A DNA stretch of 64,000 bases from Chitinophagaceae bacterium (GCA_016719165.1 JADKAJ010000007.1:62001-126000), one strand, 5' to 3'. Counted from the first letter of the stretch, positions 1 through 7,699 are shown. Made by a program: numbers and translations. Notes: generated from the letters alone by a model not told the origin.

Positions 1-548
1 TCAAAATATAGTCTTTTTACCAGGCCCAGCTGCTGGTCAGGTGTGATCTTTAAAGAATTATCAAGCCAGAAACTATCAATGGCAGAGGTTATCACCACTT
101 TTCCTGTATCAGTTTTGGCACCATATTTTAAGCTATCCAACCAAATTTGCATGGTGTCTTTACCAATCCGGCGGGCAACTTCCTGGTAATAATAAACAGA
201 AGAAACCCGGAACGCCTCATACATATTCAGGTCTTTGTTCCAATCAGCTACTCTTCTTTCAACTCCATCCCATTTTATCACCATACTATCGCTGCTGATC
301 TTCCCGGTTTGCAAACCGATGAGTGAATTCAAAATTTTAAATGTACTCGCCGGCAAATAACTGCTGTCACGATAACGGCCCAGGTTATGCACCGTAAATT
401 TACCGGAAGCATTATCCATCAGAGCAAAGCATCCCTCCACTTTATTGTCATCAAAATATTTCTTCAGGCTTTTATCCTGTTTAACATTATTGGGAGAGCA
501 GGATTGCAAAAAAACTATCAGCAAAAGGAAATTAGAGAATTGTTTCAT
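1..548 (-). CDS. Class D (OXA-type) beta-lactamase, lipoprotein, C-terminus cut by window edge
   Basis: The reading frame is open to base 1, so the last part of the gene is missing. It starts MKQFSNFLLLIVFLQSC; Cys17 fits a lipobox, so a membrane-anchored periplasmic enzyme is likely. Class D signatures are visible: the active-site tetrad S68-T-F-K71, the S-x-V motif as S116-S-V118, and a Trp at 161 in FWLD, matching the omega-loop Trp of OXA enzymes. The usual Y-G-N motif reads Y142-G-A144 here. The K-T/S-G motif would lie outside the window. It probably hydrolyses beta-lactams or acts as a BlaR-like penicillin sensor relative, but the lack of a membrane sensor region and the full S-T-F-K favour an enzyme. 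The upstream gene on the same strand ends 31 bp before this start, so they may be cotranscribed. Confidence 0.88.
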   Translation of the reverse strand, partial: MKQFSNFLLLIVFLQSCSPNNVKQDKSLKKYFDDNKVEGCFALMDNASGKFTVHNLGRYRDSSYLPASTFKILNSLIGLQTGKISSDSMVIKWDGVERRVADWNKDLNMYEAFRVSSVYYYQEVARRIGKDTMQIWLDSLKYGAKTDTGKVVITSAIDSFWLDNSLKITPDQQLGLVKRLYF

Positions 549-579
549 CTGGGAATTAAAATTTCGGCAAAGGTAGCCA

Positions 580-1104
580 TCATTCGGTTCGCTTTAAAAT
601 AGCTTTCTGATAACTACCAACTTTATAACTGTCAACAGACGGACTGTTCTCTGTTCCATTCCCGCTTGTCATAATAGGTTTTGCAGAAATGCTGAAAAAT
701 TCTATCATCAGCTGATCATTCTCTATCCAGTAATTGTTGATGATTGTAGCGTTCATTACCGTAAACGCTCCACAAAATTTATCAGCAACCCAGAACTGGT
801 CAAGCACAATACCATTATTCTCATCAATTACCCAATGCCCTTTGTACGTATCTTTTGCGATCAATGTGTAGGGCCGGTTATCTTCCTTTGATGAACCATA
901 AATTATTTGCCAGGTAAATTTATGGGCACTGTCTGACGGATGAATGCGCAATTCCATATTCACTTTTTGAGGTTCTTTACTACCGGTTTTAAACCATAGC
1001 AATTCTCCTTTCCAGTTACCGATCCAGTTTTGAGGAAACGGATTTTCCTGACCAGAAATAATATGAGAAAAAAAGCTGCATAGTACAGTAATGAGAAGCT
1101 TCAT
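580..1104 (-). CDS. Secreted protein of unknown function, 174 aa
   Basis: A signal peptide (MKLLITVLCSFFSHIISGQ) is followed by a compact domain rich in alternating hydrophobic and aromatic residues (NWIGNWKGEL, WQIIYGSS, HWVIDENNG, IENDQLMIEFF), which looks like a small beta-barrel or lipocalin-like fold. I do not recognise a named family. The N-terminal pattern 'NWIGxWKGEL' is typical of Bacteroidota secreted proteins that carry a ligand-binding-type barrel. It lies 31 bp upstream of the class D beta-lactamase on the same strand and just downstream of a terminator, so it probably begins the two-gene unit with the beta-lactamase. Function is unknown; the protein assignment itself is well supported by length, signal and codon use. 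Confidence 0.75.
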   Translation of the reverse strand: MKLLITVLCSFFSHIISGQENPFPQNWIGNWKGELLWFKTGSKEPQKVNMELRIHPSDSAHKFTWQIIYGSSKEDNRPYTLIAKDTYKGHWVIDENNGIVLDQFWVADKFCGAFTVMNATIINNYWIENDQLMIEFFSISAKPIMTSGNGTENSPSVDSYKVGSYQKAILKRTE

Positions 1105-1119
1105 GTGACTTGTTTTGCT

Positions 1120-1152
1120 AAAAATAAAAAAGTCCCGGCTTATAACCGGGAC
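1120..1152 (-). terminator. Rho-independent terminator after the small lipoprotein gene
   Basis: A perfect 7-bp stem (GTCCCGG / CCGGGAC, 1132-1138 with 1146-1152) has a 7-nt loop. Read on the minus strand it is followed by TTTTTTATTTTT. It sits 28 bp after the stop codon of the 42-aa lipoprotein gene, which supports that gene being transcribed as a separate unit. Confidence 0.75.
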
Positions 1153-1179
1153 CCGAATGTTTTGATTATCCTTAACTCT

Positions 1180-1308
1180 CTACAGGTATATACCATTTTT
1201 AAGGCGATAATGTTTATTACCCTGGCAATCCCTTTTTGTAGCAGCGCAAGAGCTGAATACAAACATGACGAAGGCCGCTGTGGCCAGGCAAACCAATAAT
1301 TTCTTCAT
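1180..1308 (-). CDS. Small lipoprotein, 42 aa
   Basis: ATG at 1308 opens a 42-codon frame beginning MKKLLVCLATAAFVMFVFSSC, a classical lipoprotein signal with the lipobox Cys at residue 21, followed by a short polar tail (KRDCQGNKHYRL, ending NGIYL). An A-rich tract (AAAAAAAAGT) precedes the start, as is usual in Bacteroidota, and a strong terminator follows 28 bp after the stop. Short lipoproteins of the form SCA-x-KRDC-G-x-KH are common in Chitinophagaceae and related groups as far as I recall, with no established function. The signal, the coding bias and the terminator together make this a real gene despite its size. Confidence 0.7.
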   Translation of the reverse strand: MKKLLVCLATAAFVMFVFSSCAATKRDCQGNKHYRLKNGIYL

Positions 1309-1566
1309 ACTTTTTTTTAAAAGTTGGGTCAACAAATTAATTAAGGAAATTCAAGGGAATTGGGCGGGTAGAGTTTACTTCATCGTTAGTAGGAAACGAA
1401 AGTAATACCCAAAAATTGTATTTCATAACTTATGCTGCTCTTTTTCCTGTTTTTTATGAAAACTCACGAAGTAGGTTATCCTATTAGTAGAACTCCGATA
1501 CATAGTAATTTTACTCGTATAAAGATCAATCAATTGCAACTCATTGCATTTCACGCTGAATATAAA

Positions 1567-2754
1567 TCATTTCAATACCCCTAGCTCTTTTCCAATCTTT
1601 GTAAACGCTGCTATAGCTTTATCCAGATGCTGCTGCTCATGAGCCGCACTCAGTTGTACACGAATGCGGGCCTGCCCTTTTGCAACCACCGGGAAGAAGA
1701 ACCCAATTACATAAATACCTTCTTCCAGCAATCGAGTTGCCATCGTTTGTGCAAGCACTGCATCATACAACATGATGGGAACGATTGGATGGTCGCCGGG
1801 TTTTATGTCGAAACCGGCATCGGTCATTTTAGTGCGAAAGTATTTGGTATTGTATTCCAACTTATCTCTTAATTCAGTGGTTTCGGTCAGCATGTCCAGC
1901 ACGGCAATAGAAGCGCCAACAATAGAGGGAGCCAGTGTATTACTGAAAAGATAAGGTCTTGATTTCTGGCGCAGCATATCAATGATCTCTTTACGGCCGG
2001 AAGTAAAACCACCGGATGCTCCACCTAAAGCTTTACCAAGTGTTCCTGTAATAATATCAATTTTACCCATCACACCACGGTATTCATGGGTACCTCTTCC
2101 TGTCTTTCCGAGAAACCCGGATGAATGACATTCATCAATCATAATACAGGCATCATATTTTTCGGCCAGTTTCACTATTTCATCAAGGCGGGCAATGGTA
2201 CCATCCATACTGAAAGAACCATCTGTTACAATTATACGGCTGCGGAGAGTGGCAGACTCTTTCAGTTTAGACTCCAGGTCATTCATATCATTATGTTCAT
2301 ACCGGAAACGCTGCGCCTTACACAAACGGACACCATCAATAATGGAAGCATGGTTCAATGCATCTGAGATGATGGCATCCTGCTCATTGAAGAGAGGCTC
2401 AAACACTCCGCCGTTGGCATCAAAAGCAGCGGCATATAATATGGTATCCTCCGTACCCAGGAATGTAGAGATCTTTTCTTCCAGTTCTTTATGAATATCC
2501 TGCGTACCGCAAATAAAACGGACACTGCTCATGCCATAACCCCGCAGGTCAATAGCTTTATGAGCCGCTTCAATAACTTTAGGGTGGCTGGACAAGCCAA
2601 GGTAGTTGTTAGCACAAAAATTCAAAACAGTTTTTCCGTTTACGATAATCTCAGCACCTTGCGGGCTTTCAATGATCCTTTCTGTTTTATACAACCCGGA
2701 AGATTTAATCTCTTCCACTTCTTTAGCAATACGTTGCACCAGTTTCTCATTCAT
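1567..2754 (-). CDS. kbl: Glycine C-acetyltransferase (2-amino-3-ketobutyrate CoA ligase)
   Basis: A PLP-dependent alpha-oxoamine synthase of 395 aa, the normal length for Kbl. It converts 2-amino-3-oxobutyrate and CoA to glycine and acetyl-CoA, the second step of threonine degradation after threonine dehydrogenase. Visible family features are the N-terminal NFCANNYLGLSSHP, the substrate/PLP region LNHASIIDGVRL, DECHSSGFLG with the cofactor Asp, and the PLP lysine in TGTLGKALGGASGG. FCANNYLG and the absence of a BioF- or HemA-type N-terminus favour Kbl over the related KAS family enzymes. No threonine dehydrogenase gene is next to it. A TATATTTG -7 element lies 18-25 bp before the start. The protein is cytoplasmic. 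Confidence 0.95.
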   Translation of the reverse strand: MNEKLVQRIAKEVEEIKSSGLYKTERIIESPQGAEIIVNGKTVLNFCANNYLGLSSHPKVIEAAHKAIDLRGYGMSSVRFICGTQDIHKELEEKISTFLGTEDTILYAAAFDANGGVFEPLFNEQDAIISDALNHASIIDGVRLCKAQRFRYEHNDMNDLESKLKESATLRSRIIVTDGSFSMDGTIARLDEIVKLAEKYDACIMIDECHSSGFLGKTGRGTHEYRGVMGKIDIITGTLGKALGGASGGFTSGRKEIIDMLRQKSRPYLFSNTLAPSIVGASIAVLDMLTETTELRDKLEYNTKYFRTKMTDAGFDIKPGDHPIVPIMLYDAVLAQTMATRLLEEGIYVIGFFFPVVAKGQARIRVQLSAAHEQQHLDKAIAAFTKIGKELGVLK

Positions 2755-2771
2755 AAAGCATGGTTTATAAG

Positions 2772-2779
2772 CAAATATA
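2772..2779 (-). promoter_or_regulatory. Bacteroidota -7 element (TATATTTG) upstream of kbl
   Basis: On the minus strand TATATTTG matches the Bacteroidota -7 consensus TAnnTTTG exactly and would place transcription start about 11 nt before the kbl ATG. No convincing -33 TTTG is visible at the right spacing. Confidence 0.4.
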
Positions 2780-2829
2780 AGAATTGAAGCCTCTTTACAG
2801 CTACCGGAAAAACTTCACATGAATATGCG

Positions 2830-2861
2830 ATTGCAACCAGGAAAAAGAAATTTTACGTTTG
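2830..2861 (+). promoter_or_regulatory. Primary sigma promoter: ATTG, 20-nt spacer, TACGTTTG
   Basis: ATTG at 2830-2833 and TACGTTTG at 2854-2861 are separated by 20 nt, matching the Bacteroidota pattern TTTG-N19-21-TAnnTTTG with one mismatch. It would drive the 77-aa gene at 2909 with a leader of about 40 nt. Confidence 0.55.
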
Positions 2862-2862
2862 C

Positions 2863-2889
2863 GGTAACATTTTGAAAACAACTTTCGTC
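2863..2889 (+). promoter_or_regulatory. Candidate ECF-sigma promoter: GGTAACATT, CGTC
   Basis: GGTAAC (2863-2868) and CGTC (2886-2889) are 17 nt apart. The same arrangement occurs upstream of the ECF sigma gene itself (3204-3230), also with a 17-nt gap, and both share GTAACATT. This fits the -35 GxAAC / -10 CGTC form of many ECF promoters. It lies just before the gene at 2909. Confidence 0.45.
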
Positions 2890-2908
2890 ACATCCCTAAA
2901 CCAACACC

Positions 2909-3142
2909 ATGAAGCGGAATAACCAGATTTTTTTCCTTTTTCTGACCATTTTACTGGCAGTATCCCTTGTTATTCTGCGTTCTTCCTCATCTGCAAATTC
3001 ACCGAAAGAAAGTAATAAGCAGGCATTACCTACCTGCTGTAAAAAGGTAAAGGAAAAATGCCCGGAGCCAAAAAAAGCAGTTCCTGCAGACCTGATGCTG
3101 GAAAGCTTATCCCGTCAGCTTATCACTATTTCTGCTTTTTAG
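2909..3142 (+). CDS. Small single-pass membrane protein, 77 aa, unknown function
   Basis: It has an N-terminal hydrophobic segment (FFLFLTILLAVSLVIL, about residues 8-23) and a short Cys/Lys-rich exported tail containing PTCCKKVKEKCPEPKK. The three cysteines in C-C-x5-C spacing could bind a metal or form disulfides, but no family is recognised. It sits 141 bp upstream of an ECF sigma factor, and two overlapping promoter-like elements (a primary-sigma type and a possible ECF type) precede it. The ECF-like element is matched by one in front of the sigma gene, so this protein may belong to that regulon. Start chosen at the only ATG preceding the hydrophobic segment. Confidence 0.7.
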   Translation: MKRNNQIFFLFLTILLAVSLVILRSSSSANSPKESNKQALPTCCKKVKEKCPEPKKAVPADLMLESLSRQLITISAF

Positions 3143-3203
3143 CATTGATTATCAGCCCATAAGATGGTATTGGTTCAGGATTTTGCCGAAAGTTTTCCGT
3201 TCC

Positions 3204-3230
3204 TGTAACATTATTGTTCCCTAAACCGTA
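3204..3230 (+). promoter_or_regulatory. Candidate ECF-sigma autoregulatory promoter: TGTAACATT, CGTA
   Basis: TGTAAC (3204-3209) and CGTA (3227-3230) are separated by exactly 17 nt, as in the element at 2863-2889. The two share GTAACATT. It lies 54 bp before the sigma gene. A TATTTTTG sequence at 3257-3264 could be an additional primary-sigma -7 element. Confidence 0.45.
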
Positions 3231-3283
3231 TTACTTAACATGCAGGTATCAATGATTATTTTTGCCTGCGCTATCGGCTGTTT

Positions 3284-3769
3284 ATGACTGAAAGAGAATA
3301 CAATGAATGTGTGAATACGTACGCAGATAATGTGTACCGCTTCATTCTGAAAAATCTTCGCCACGAAGAAGATGCCCGGGATGTGGTGCAGACCGCTTTT
3401 GAAAAAATGTGGCGTAACCGGGATGATGTAGATGCACAAAAAAGCAAATCCTACTTGTTTACGGTGGCGTATCACCAGATGATCGACCATATCCGTAAAG
3501 TGAAAAGGATACAACTAAGGGAGGAATTCAGTGCCGAAGCAAGAGTGGAGAACCGTCCGGCCAATAATCTGAAGAAGATACTGGACGAGGCATTGAGCCG
3601 GCTGGGTGAAACACAACGTTCACTGGTTTTGCTGAAGGACTATGAAGGATACAGTTATGAAGAGATAGGACAGATCATGAACCTGAACCCGAGCCAGGTG
3701 AAAGTTTACCTGCACCGGGCAAGGGTACAATTGAAAGAGTACCTGGTGAAAATGGAAAACGTAATATAG
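3284..3769 (+). CDS. ECF RNA polymerase sigma factor
   Basis: A 161-aa sigma-70 family member of ECF size with only regions 2 and 4. Region 2 is recognisable in DARDVVQTAFEKMWRN and in SYLFTVAYHQMIDHIRK; region 4 carries the helix-turn-helix YEGYSYEEIGQIMNLNPSQ followed by VYLHRARVQLKEYL. It directs RNA polymerase to a small set of stress or envelope promoters. The next gene, 73 bp on, encodes a membrane protein with anti-sigma features, followed by an outer-membrane barrel, so this is a sigma/anti-sigma/envelope module. A GTAAC-N17-CGTA element upstream suggests autoregulation. Confidence 0.93.
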   Translation: MTEREYNECVNTYADNVYRFILKNLRHEEDARDVVQTAFEKMWRNRDDVDAQKSKSYLFTVAYHQMIDHIRKVKRIQLREEFSAEARVENRPANNLKKILDEALSRLGETQRSLVLLKDYEGYSYEEIGQIMNLNPSQVKVYLHRARVQLKEYLVKMENVI

Positions 3770-3798
3770 AAGTACGAGGTATGAAGTCAGAAGTACGA
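3768..3798. repeat. Short direct repeat AGAAGTACGA with 21-nt period
   Basis: AGAAGTACGA occurs at 3768-3777 and again at 3789-3798, the first copy overlapping the sigma gene stop codon. This looks like the low-complexity intergenic repeats that are scattered in Chitinophagaceae genomes; only one pair is seen here. Confidence 0.4.
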
Positions 3799-3842
3799 AA
3801 TACAGGACTCCTACTGACAGCTGACCTCCAACATCATAAAAT

Positions 3843-4970
3843 ATGAATATTAACCGCCATAATTACGAAGAGTGTTTTATCCTGTACATGGATAATGAGC
3901 TTAGCAGCGATGAACGCCGTATGGTGGAAGAATTTATTCAACACCACCCCGACCTGAAAGAAGAACTGGAAATTTTACAGCAATTTAAATTGTCCCCTGA
4001 TACTGATATCATTTTTGAAGGCAAGGAAGAATTATTGAAAGGACAAGAAAACCCCTCTCTAAATCTTTCTAATTATGAAGAATCGCTGTTGCTTTATACC
4101 GACAATGAACTGAATGCAGCTCAAAAAACAATGGTAGAGCAATTTGTTAAAGAAAACCCGTCCATTAAAAAAGAAATGGAATTATTACAACGGACTAAAT
4201 TCCAACCTGAACATATTGTATTTGCCCACAAAGAATCATTATATAGAAGAGAAGAAAAAGTAAAGGCCTTACCGGTTCGCTGGTGGAGAGCTGCAGCTGC
4301 TATCCTGATTCTGGGATTGAGCCTTACTACTGCTCTATTATTTAATAATAAGAAAGCACCCGAACCCGCTGAAATGGCAAAGACAACAGGTAATGAAGAA
4401 AAAAATGTACCTGCCGGTCATCAAAACAAAGAGAATGCTATAGCAGTTGTTGAAGAGGTAAAAGCTCCCGGTAATAATCCTGAAGAAAAAAATAACACAA
4501 CCGTATATGCACCGGATAACAAGCAGTCAACTAATCAAGTAGCTGTAAAGAATAACAGGGCTGAAAACCCAATACCCCGTAACAGTATAGTACCTGTGAA
4601 AAATAATGAACCATTGCTAGCAGATAATTTAACTGGAACAAATAATCTTCCGAAGCCGGAAAGCAATCCTTACGTCAACAGTGATTTACCAAGAACTGAA
4701 ATCGCCGGCAATATCCCGAAAGAAAAAAATACTTTACACCCCTCATTAACAAATCCTGTTGTAACAAACAGAACTACTTCTCCGTCAGACTTTGTACAAG
4801 CATCCAACACAATCAGTGATGAAGATGTAAACGATGCAGGTGGCAAGAAAAACAAACTCCGTGGGCTTTTCCGGAAAGTAACACGGACATTTGAAAAAAG
4901 AACTAATATTGACCCGACCGACGATGATAACAGATTATTGGTGGGCGGGCTGGCCATCAGACTGAAATAA
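3843..4970 (+). CDS. Anti-sigma-like membrane protein with duplicated N-terminal module
   Basis: It has 375 aa. Residues about 1-66 and 68-138 are two copies of the same helical module: NYEECFILYMDNELSSDE and NYEESLLLYTDNELNAAQ, each followed by an acidic amphipathic helix (EEFIQHHPDLKEELEIL; EQFVKENPSIKKEMELL). This is the layout of zinc-less anti-sigma domains in Bacteroidota. One membrane segment follows (AAAAILILGLSLTTALLF, about residues 150-168), then a long low-complexity Asn/Lys/Pro-rich periplasmic part of about 200 aa. The cytoplasmic half probably holds the ECF sigma encoded just upstream, and the exported half may sense envelope state. Two sigma-binding modules in one protein is unusual. 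Confidence 0.75.
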   Translation: MNINRHNYEECFILYMDNELSSDERRMVEEFIQHHPDLKEELEILQQFKLSPDTDIIFEGKEELLKGQENPSLNLSNYEESLLLYTDNELNAAQKTMVEQFVKENPSIKKEMELLQRTKFQPEHIVFAHKESLYRREEKVKALPVRWWRAAAAILILGLSLTTALLFNNKKAPEPAEMAKTTGNEEKNVPAGHQNKENAIAVVEEVKAPGNNPEEKNNTTVYAPDNKQSTNQVAVKNNRAENPIPRNSIVPVKNNEPLLADNLTGTNNLPKPESNPYVNSDLPRTEIAGNIPKEKNTLHPSLTNPVVTNRTTSPSDFVQASNTISDEDVNDAGGKKNKLRGLFRKVTRTFEKRTNIDPTDDDNRLLVGGLAIRLK

Positions 4971-4999
4971 CCTTATTACAAATTTTAAAAACAGAAAGT

Positions 5000-5842
5000 A
5001 TGAAAAGGATTTTTACCCTATGCGTAGCGCTGTGTACTATCGCCAGCAGTTTTGCCCAAACAGACACGACCGCTACCCCCCAACCTGCACCACAGGATGA
5101 CACTATCCGTATAGGTGGCATGGTCATTATACGTAAAGCCGGCAGCAAAGACAAAGAGATCATCCGCGACAAGGAATATAAAATGCGGAACCGCAGAACA
5201 GACAAACCATCGAACCTCAGTACCAACTGGTGGATATTTGACCTTGGTTTTTCTAATTATAATGACCAATCAAATTATACAGCTGCTGCAGTAAGCGGAT
5301 TTGTTGCCCCGGGTATTGGTGAAGATCAGTTGAAACTAAGAGCCGGAAAATCCAGGAACGTAAACGTATGGTTCTTTATGCAAAAGCTGAATATTGCCAA
5401 ACATGTACTGAACCTGAAATATGGAATGGGAATCGAGCTGAACAACTATCATTTCGAAAATGATAAAATAGTATTCGCTAAAAACCCAACTTATATTTCT
5501 CAGGGCACAACAGAATTTAAAAAGGTAAAACTGGCAGCAGATTACCTGACAGTGCCTATGATGCTCAATATCAATTTCACCCCTAAAAGAAAGAATGGAT
5601 TTGGCCTCAGCGGTGGTATCAGTGCCGGTTACTTATATTCTGCCCGCTATAAAACAAAAGACGGCAAAGATGTGGAAAAAGTGAAAAGTGATTTTGACCT
5701 GGAACGTTTCAAATTATCTTATATAGGTGAATTGTCGCTTGGCCCAGTAAGATTATATGGCAGCTATGCCATGAAGAATATGTGGGAGAAGGGATTGGAC
5801 ATGACTCCTTATACACTGGGTTTCCGGTTTAGCAACTGGTAA
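5000..5842 (+). CDS. Outer-membrane beta-barrel protein, 280 aa
   Basis: A signal peptide (MKRIFTLCVALCTIASSFAQ) precedes a proline-rich linker and a basic stretch (RKAGSKDKEIIRDKEYKMR), then a barrel-like region with alternating aromatic strands (NWWIFDLGFSNYNDQ, LNLKYGMGIELNNYHF, FKLSYIGELSLGPVRLYGSY) ending in TLGFRFSNW, a C-terminal aromatic typical of outer-membrane barrels. It resembles the PorT/OmpA-like barrel families of Bacteroidota but lacks a recognisable OmpA peptidoglycan domain. It follows the anti-sigma gene by 29 bp and ends before a strong terminator, so sigma, anti-sigma and barrel form one unit, probably an envelope-stress module. Confidence 0.8.
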   Translation: MKRIFTLCVALCTIASSFAQTDTTATPQPAPQDDTIRIGGMVIIRKAGSKDKEIIRDKEYKMRNRRTDKPSNLSTNWWIFDLGFSNYNDQSNYTAAAVSGFVAPGIGEDQLKLRAGKSRNVNVWFFMQKLNIAKHVLNLKYGMGIELNNYHFENDKIVFAKNPTYISQGTTEFKKVKLAADYLTVPMMLNINFTPKRKNGFGLSGGISAGYLYSARYKTKDGKDVEKVKSDFDLERFKLSYIGELSLGPVRLYGSYAMKNMWEKGLDMTPYTLGFRFSNW

Positions 5843-5874
5843 TACAACAGTTTCTCATATTCATACATGAAGCC

Positions 5875-5899
5875 GGTCCTGTTTCCAGGACCGCTTTTT
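5875..5899 (+). terminator. Rho-independent terminator after the sigma/anti-sigma/barrel operon
   Basis: GGTCCTG-TTTC-CAGGACC (5875-5892) is a perfect 7-bp stem with a 4-nt loop followed by GCTTTTTTG. Confidence 0.8.
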
Positions 5900-6100
5900 T
5901 GTTGGTAAAAAGAAAAGATGCTGGGAAAACCTCCCCGTATCTTTTCTAAAGAGTCCGTTAAAACATATCCACAGCCCAAAATAAAAAAACATGGCATTGC
6001 GTTTGAGTAATTGGACGGACACTTTTACTGAAAAAGCCATGAATAAACGCAGCACCCACCTTAGCCTGCAATATAAACCTGGCCTTCTTGAAAACATTAC

Positions 6101-6673
6101 ATGGACATGAAAAACTTATTTATTCTCACATCTGTTTTCCTGGGAAGCAGCCTGCTGGCTACTGATGTACATACAGGTAAAAGAACCGCAATCAATAAAA
6201 GGTTCAGTGGAACGCTTTACAAAGGCCCGGTAGGAACCATTTCAATCATTATTGATAAATCAGATTATGAATTGAATGTATATGACGATAAAGGCTGGTA
6301 TGCCACTTATCCCGTAGTTTTTGGAAACAGCAGCCTTGCTGATAAAAAGATGGAAGGAGATAAAAATACTCCGGAAGGCACTTACCGCATCACGGCCAAA
6401 AGGGTGCATGAAAAATGGTGCCGCTTTCTTTCTATTGACTACCCCACCGCTGCAGACCGTGCAAAATTTAATCAGCGTAAGCAACGGGGCGAAATTCCGG
6501 CCAATGCCCGTATTGGTGGCGGTATAGGTATTCATGGCACCTGGCCGCATGAAGGTTTTGTGATAGACCGCTATAAAAACTGGACCCTTGGTTGTATTTC
6601 CATGAAAAATGAGGACGTAACAGAAATATACCAATTTGCCGGCGCCGGTACCACAGTAACAATTAAAAAATAA
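6101..6673 (+). CDS. L,D-transpeptidase (YkuD domain)
   Basis: It has 190 aa with an N-terminal signal sequence (NLFILTSVFLGSSLLA). The YkuD core includes the early strand IIIDKSDYELNVYD and the active-site block GIGIHGTWPHEGFV followed by WTLGCISM, in which the catalytic Cys is residue 165 and the conserved His is in IHG. These enzymes form 3-3 cross-links in peptidoglycan or attach proteins to it in the periplasm. A second in-frame ATG two codons later (6107) is an equally good start. It is convergent with the next gene, whose stop lies 3 bp away. A gap of 230 bp after the preceding terminator indicates its own promoter, which I could not pinpoint. Confidence 0.9.
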   Translation: MDMKNLFILTSVFLGSSLLATDVHTGKRTAINKRFSGTLYKGPVGTISIIIDKSDYELNVYDDKGWYATYPVVFGNSSLADKKMEGDKNTPEGTYRITAKRVHEKWCRFLSIDYPTAADRAKFNQRKQRGEIPANARIGGGIGIHGTWPHEGFVIDRYKNWTLGCISMKNEDVTEIYQFAGAGTTVTIKK

Positions 6674-6676
6674 TTG

Positions 6677-7657
6677 CTATTGGCTATTTTTTCCGAGAAA
6701 ATTTCCTACCTCCATCCGCCATTTTACAGGATCATTCTGCAATAACGATTCATGATCTGCATTCTCGTAACCAACTAATTTCTTATCAGATGAAAAAATA
6801 GCCGTAAAGACTTTATCAATTTCGCTTTTCAATACATAACTGTCTTTTGCCCCGTACTGAACCAGGACCGGACAGGAAATTTTTTTTGCATACCGGTCTG
6901 TTGTATACCTGTACCCATTGAATCCTCTTTCAATACCCATCCAGCCGGTAACTAAAAAGGCAAATGGCTGTTGTGGAAAACCTAATACTCTTGCCCTTGC
7001 TTTCAGGAGTGATTGTAAAGAGGAAAATGGCAATTCCAGGATCACAGCAGCCGGATATATTGAATACTCGGACAATGCTTTGGCAATAACAACTGCACCC
7101 ATAGAGATTCCCCATAAAAAAATCTTCTTTTCCCCTTTTCCCTTTACAAAATCATAGGCCAGTTTCACTTCTTCGGTTTCTCGTATCCCAATAGTTGTCG
7201 TGGAGCCATCGCTATTCCCATGTGCTCTGAAATCAACCAGCATCACATTATAACCCAGGTATCGGAATTCATTAGCCTCTGTAAGCAGCTGTCCCTTATT
7301 GGAAGTAATACCATGAAATAGTAATATTGTTCCTTTTGCTACAGAATCAGTTTTAGAATACCATGCATCAATGGTTAGTCCATTTTCGGTTTGAAGGCTA
7401 ACCGTATCATAAATAAAAACAGGTACATCATTTATTTGCGACTTTGGAAATTTTGGGCCGGTAAAAAGTTTCCATGTTTTTGTAAAAATATTCCCGGAAG
7501 GCTGGCTGGTTCGGAGTGAAGGATCATTATAAAAATGGGTGAGCCTGTATGCATAAAAAGCTGCGCTGATATTGATCAGTACAATCTGAACCAATATTAC
7601 CCAAAGTGTCCAACGAAGTATGGATGGCCACTTTTGTCTGGTTTTTTTTTCTTCCAT
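6677..7657 (-). CDS. Alpha/beta hydrolase with N-terminal membrane anchor
   Basis: 326 aa. A hydrophobic segment near the N terminus (ILRWTLWVILVQIVLINISAAFYA, cited by position 14-36) anchors it to the inner membrane. The hydrolase core shows LLFHGITSNKGQ (oxyanion region), the nucleophile elbow G-I-S-M-G, a catalytic Asp in QYGAKDSYV and the catalytic His in ENADHESLL. It belongs to the serine aminopeptidase / BEM46-like group of bacterial hydrolases; substrate unknown. It is transcribed alone; a TACTTTTG element lies 35-42 bp before the start. No neighbouring gene suggests its substrate. Confidence 0.85.
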   Translation of the reverse strand: MEEKKTRQKWPSILRWTLWVILVQIVLINISAAFYAYRLTHFYNDPSLRTSQPSGNIFTKTWKLFTGPKFPKSQINDVPVFIYDTVSLQTENGLTIDAWYSKTDSVAKGTILLFHGITSNKGQLLTEANEFRYLGYNVMLVDFRAHGNSDGSTTTIGIRETEEVKLAYDFVKGKGEKKIFLWGISMGAVVIAKALSEYSIYPAAVILELPFSSLQSLLKARARVLGFPQQPFAFLVTGWMGIERGFNGYRYTTDRYAKKISCPVLVQYGAKDSYVLKSEIDKVFTAIFSSDKKLVGYENADHESLLQNDPVKWRMEVGNFLGKNSQ

Positions 7658-7691
7658 AAGATATTATTCATCCGGCAGTCCGGCTTTCGGT

Positions 7692-7699
7692 CAAAAGTA
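7692..7699 (-). promoter_or_regulatory. Bacteroidota -7 element (TACTTTTG) upstream of the alpha/beta hydrolase
   Basis: On the minus strand TACTTTTG matches TAnnTTTG exactly, about 35 bp before the ATG. No clear -33 TTTG is seen. Confidence 0.35.

Noticed and set aside
1105..1299. Open frame of 64 codons on the plus strand
   Set aside because: It crosses the terminator hairpin and runs antisense to the better supported 42-aa lipoprotein gene; no signal or family.
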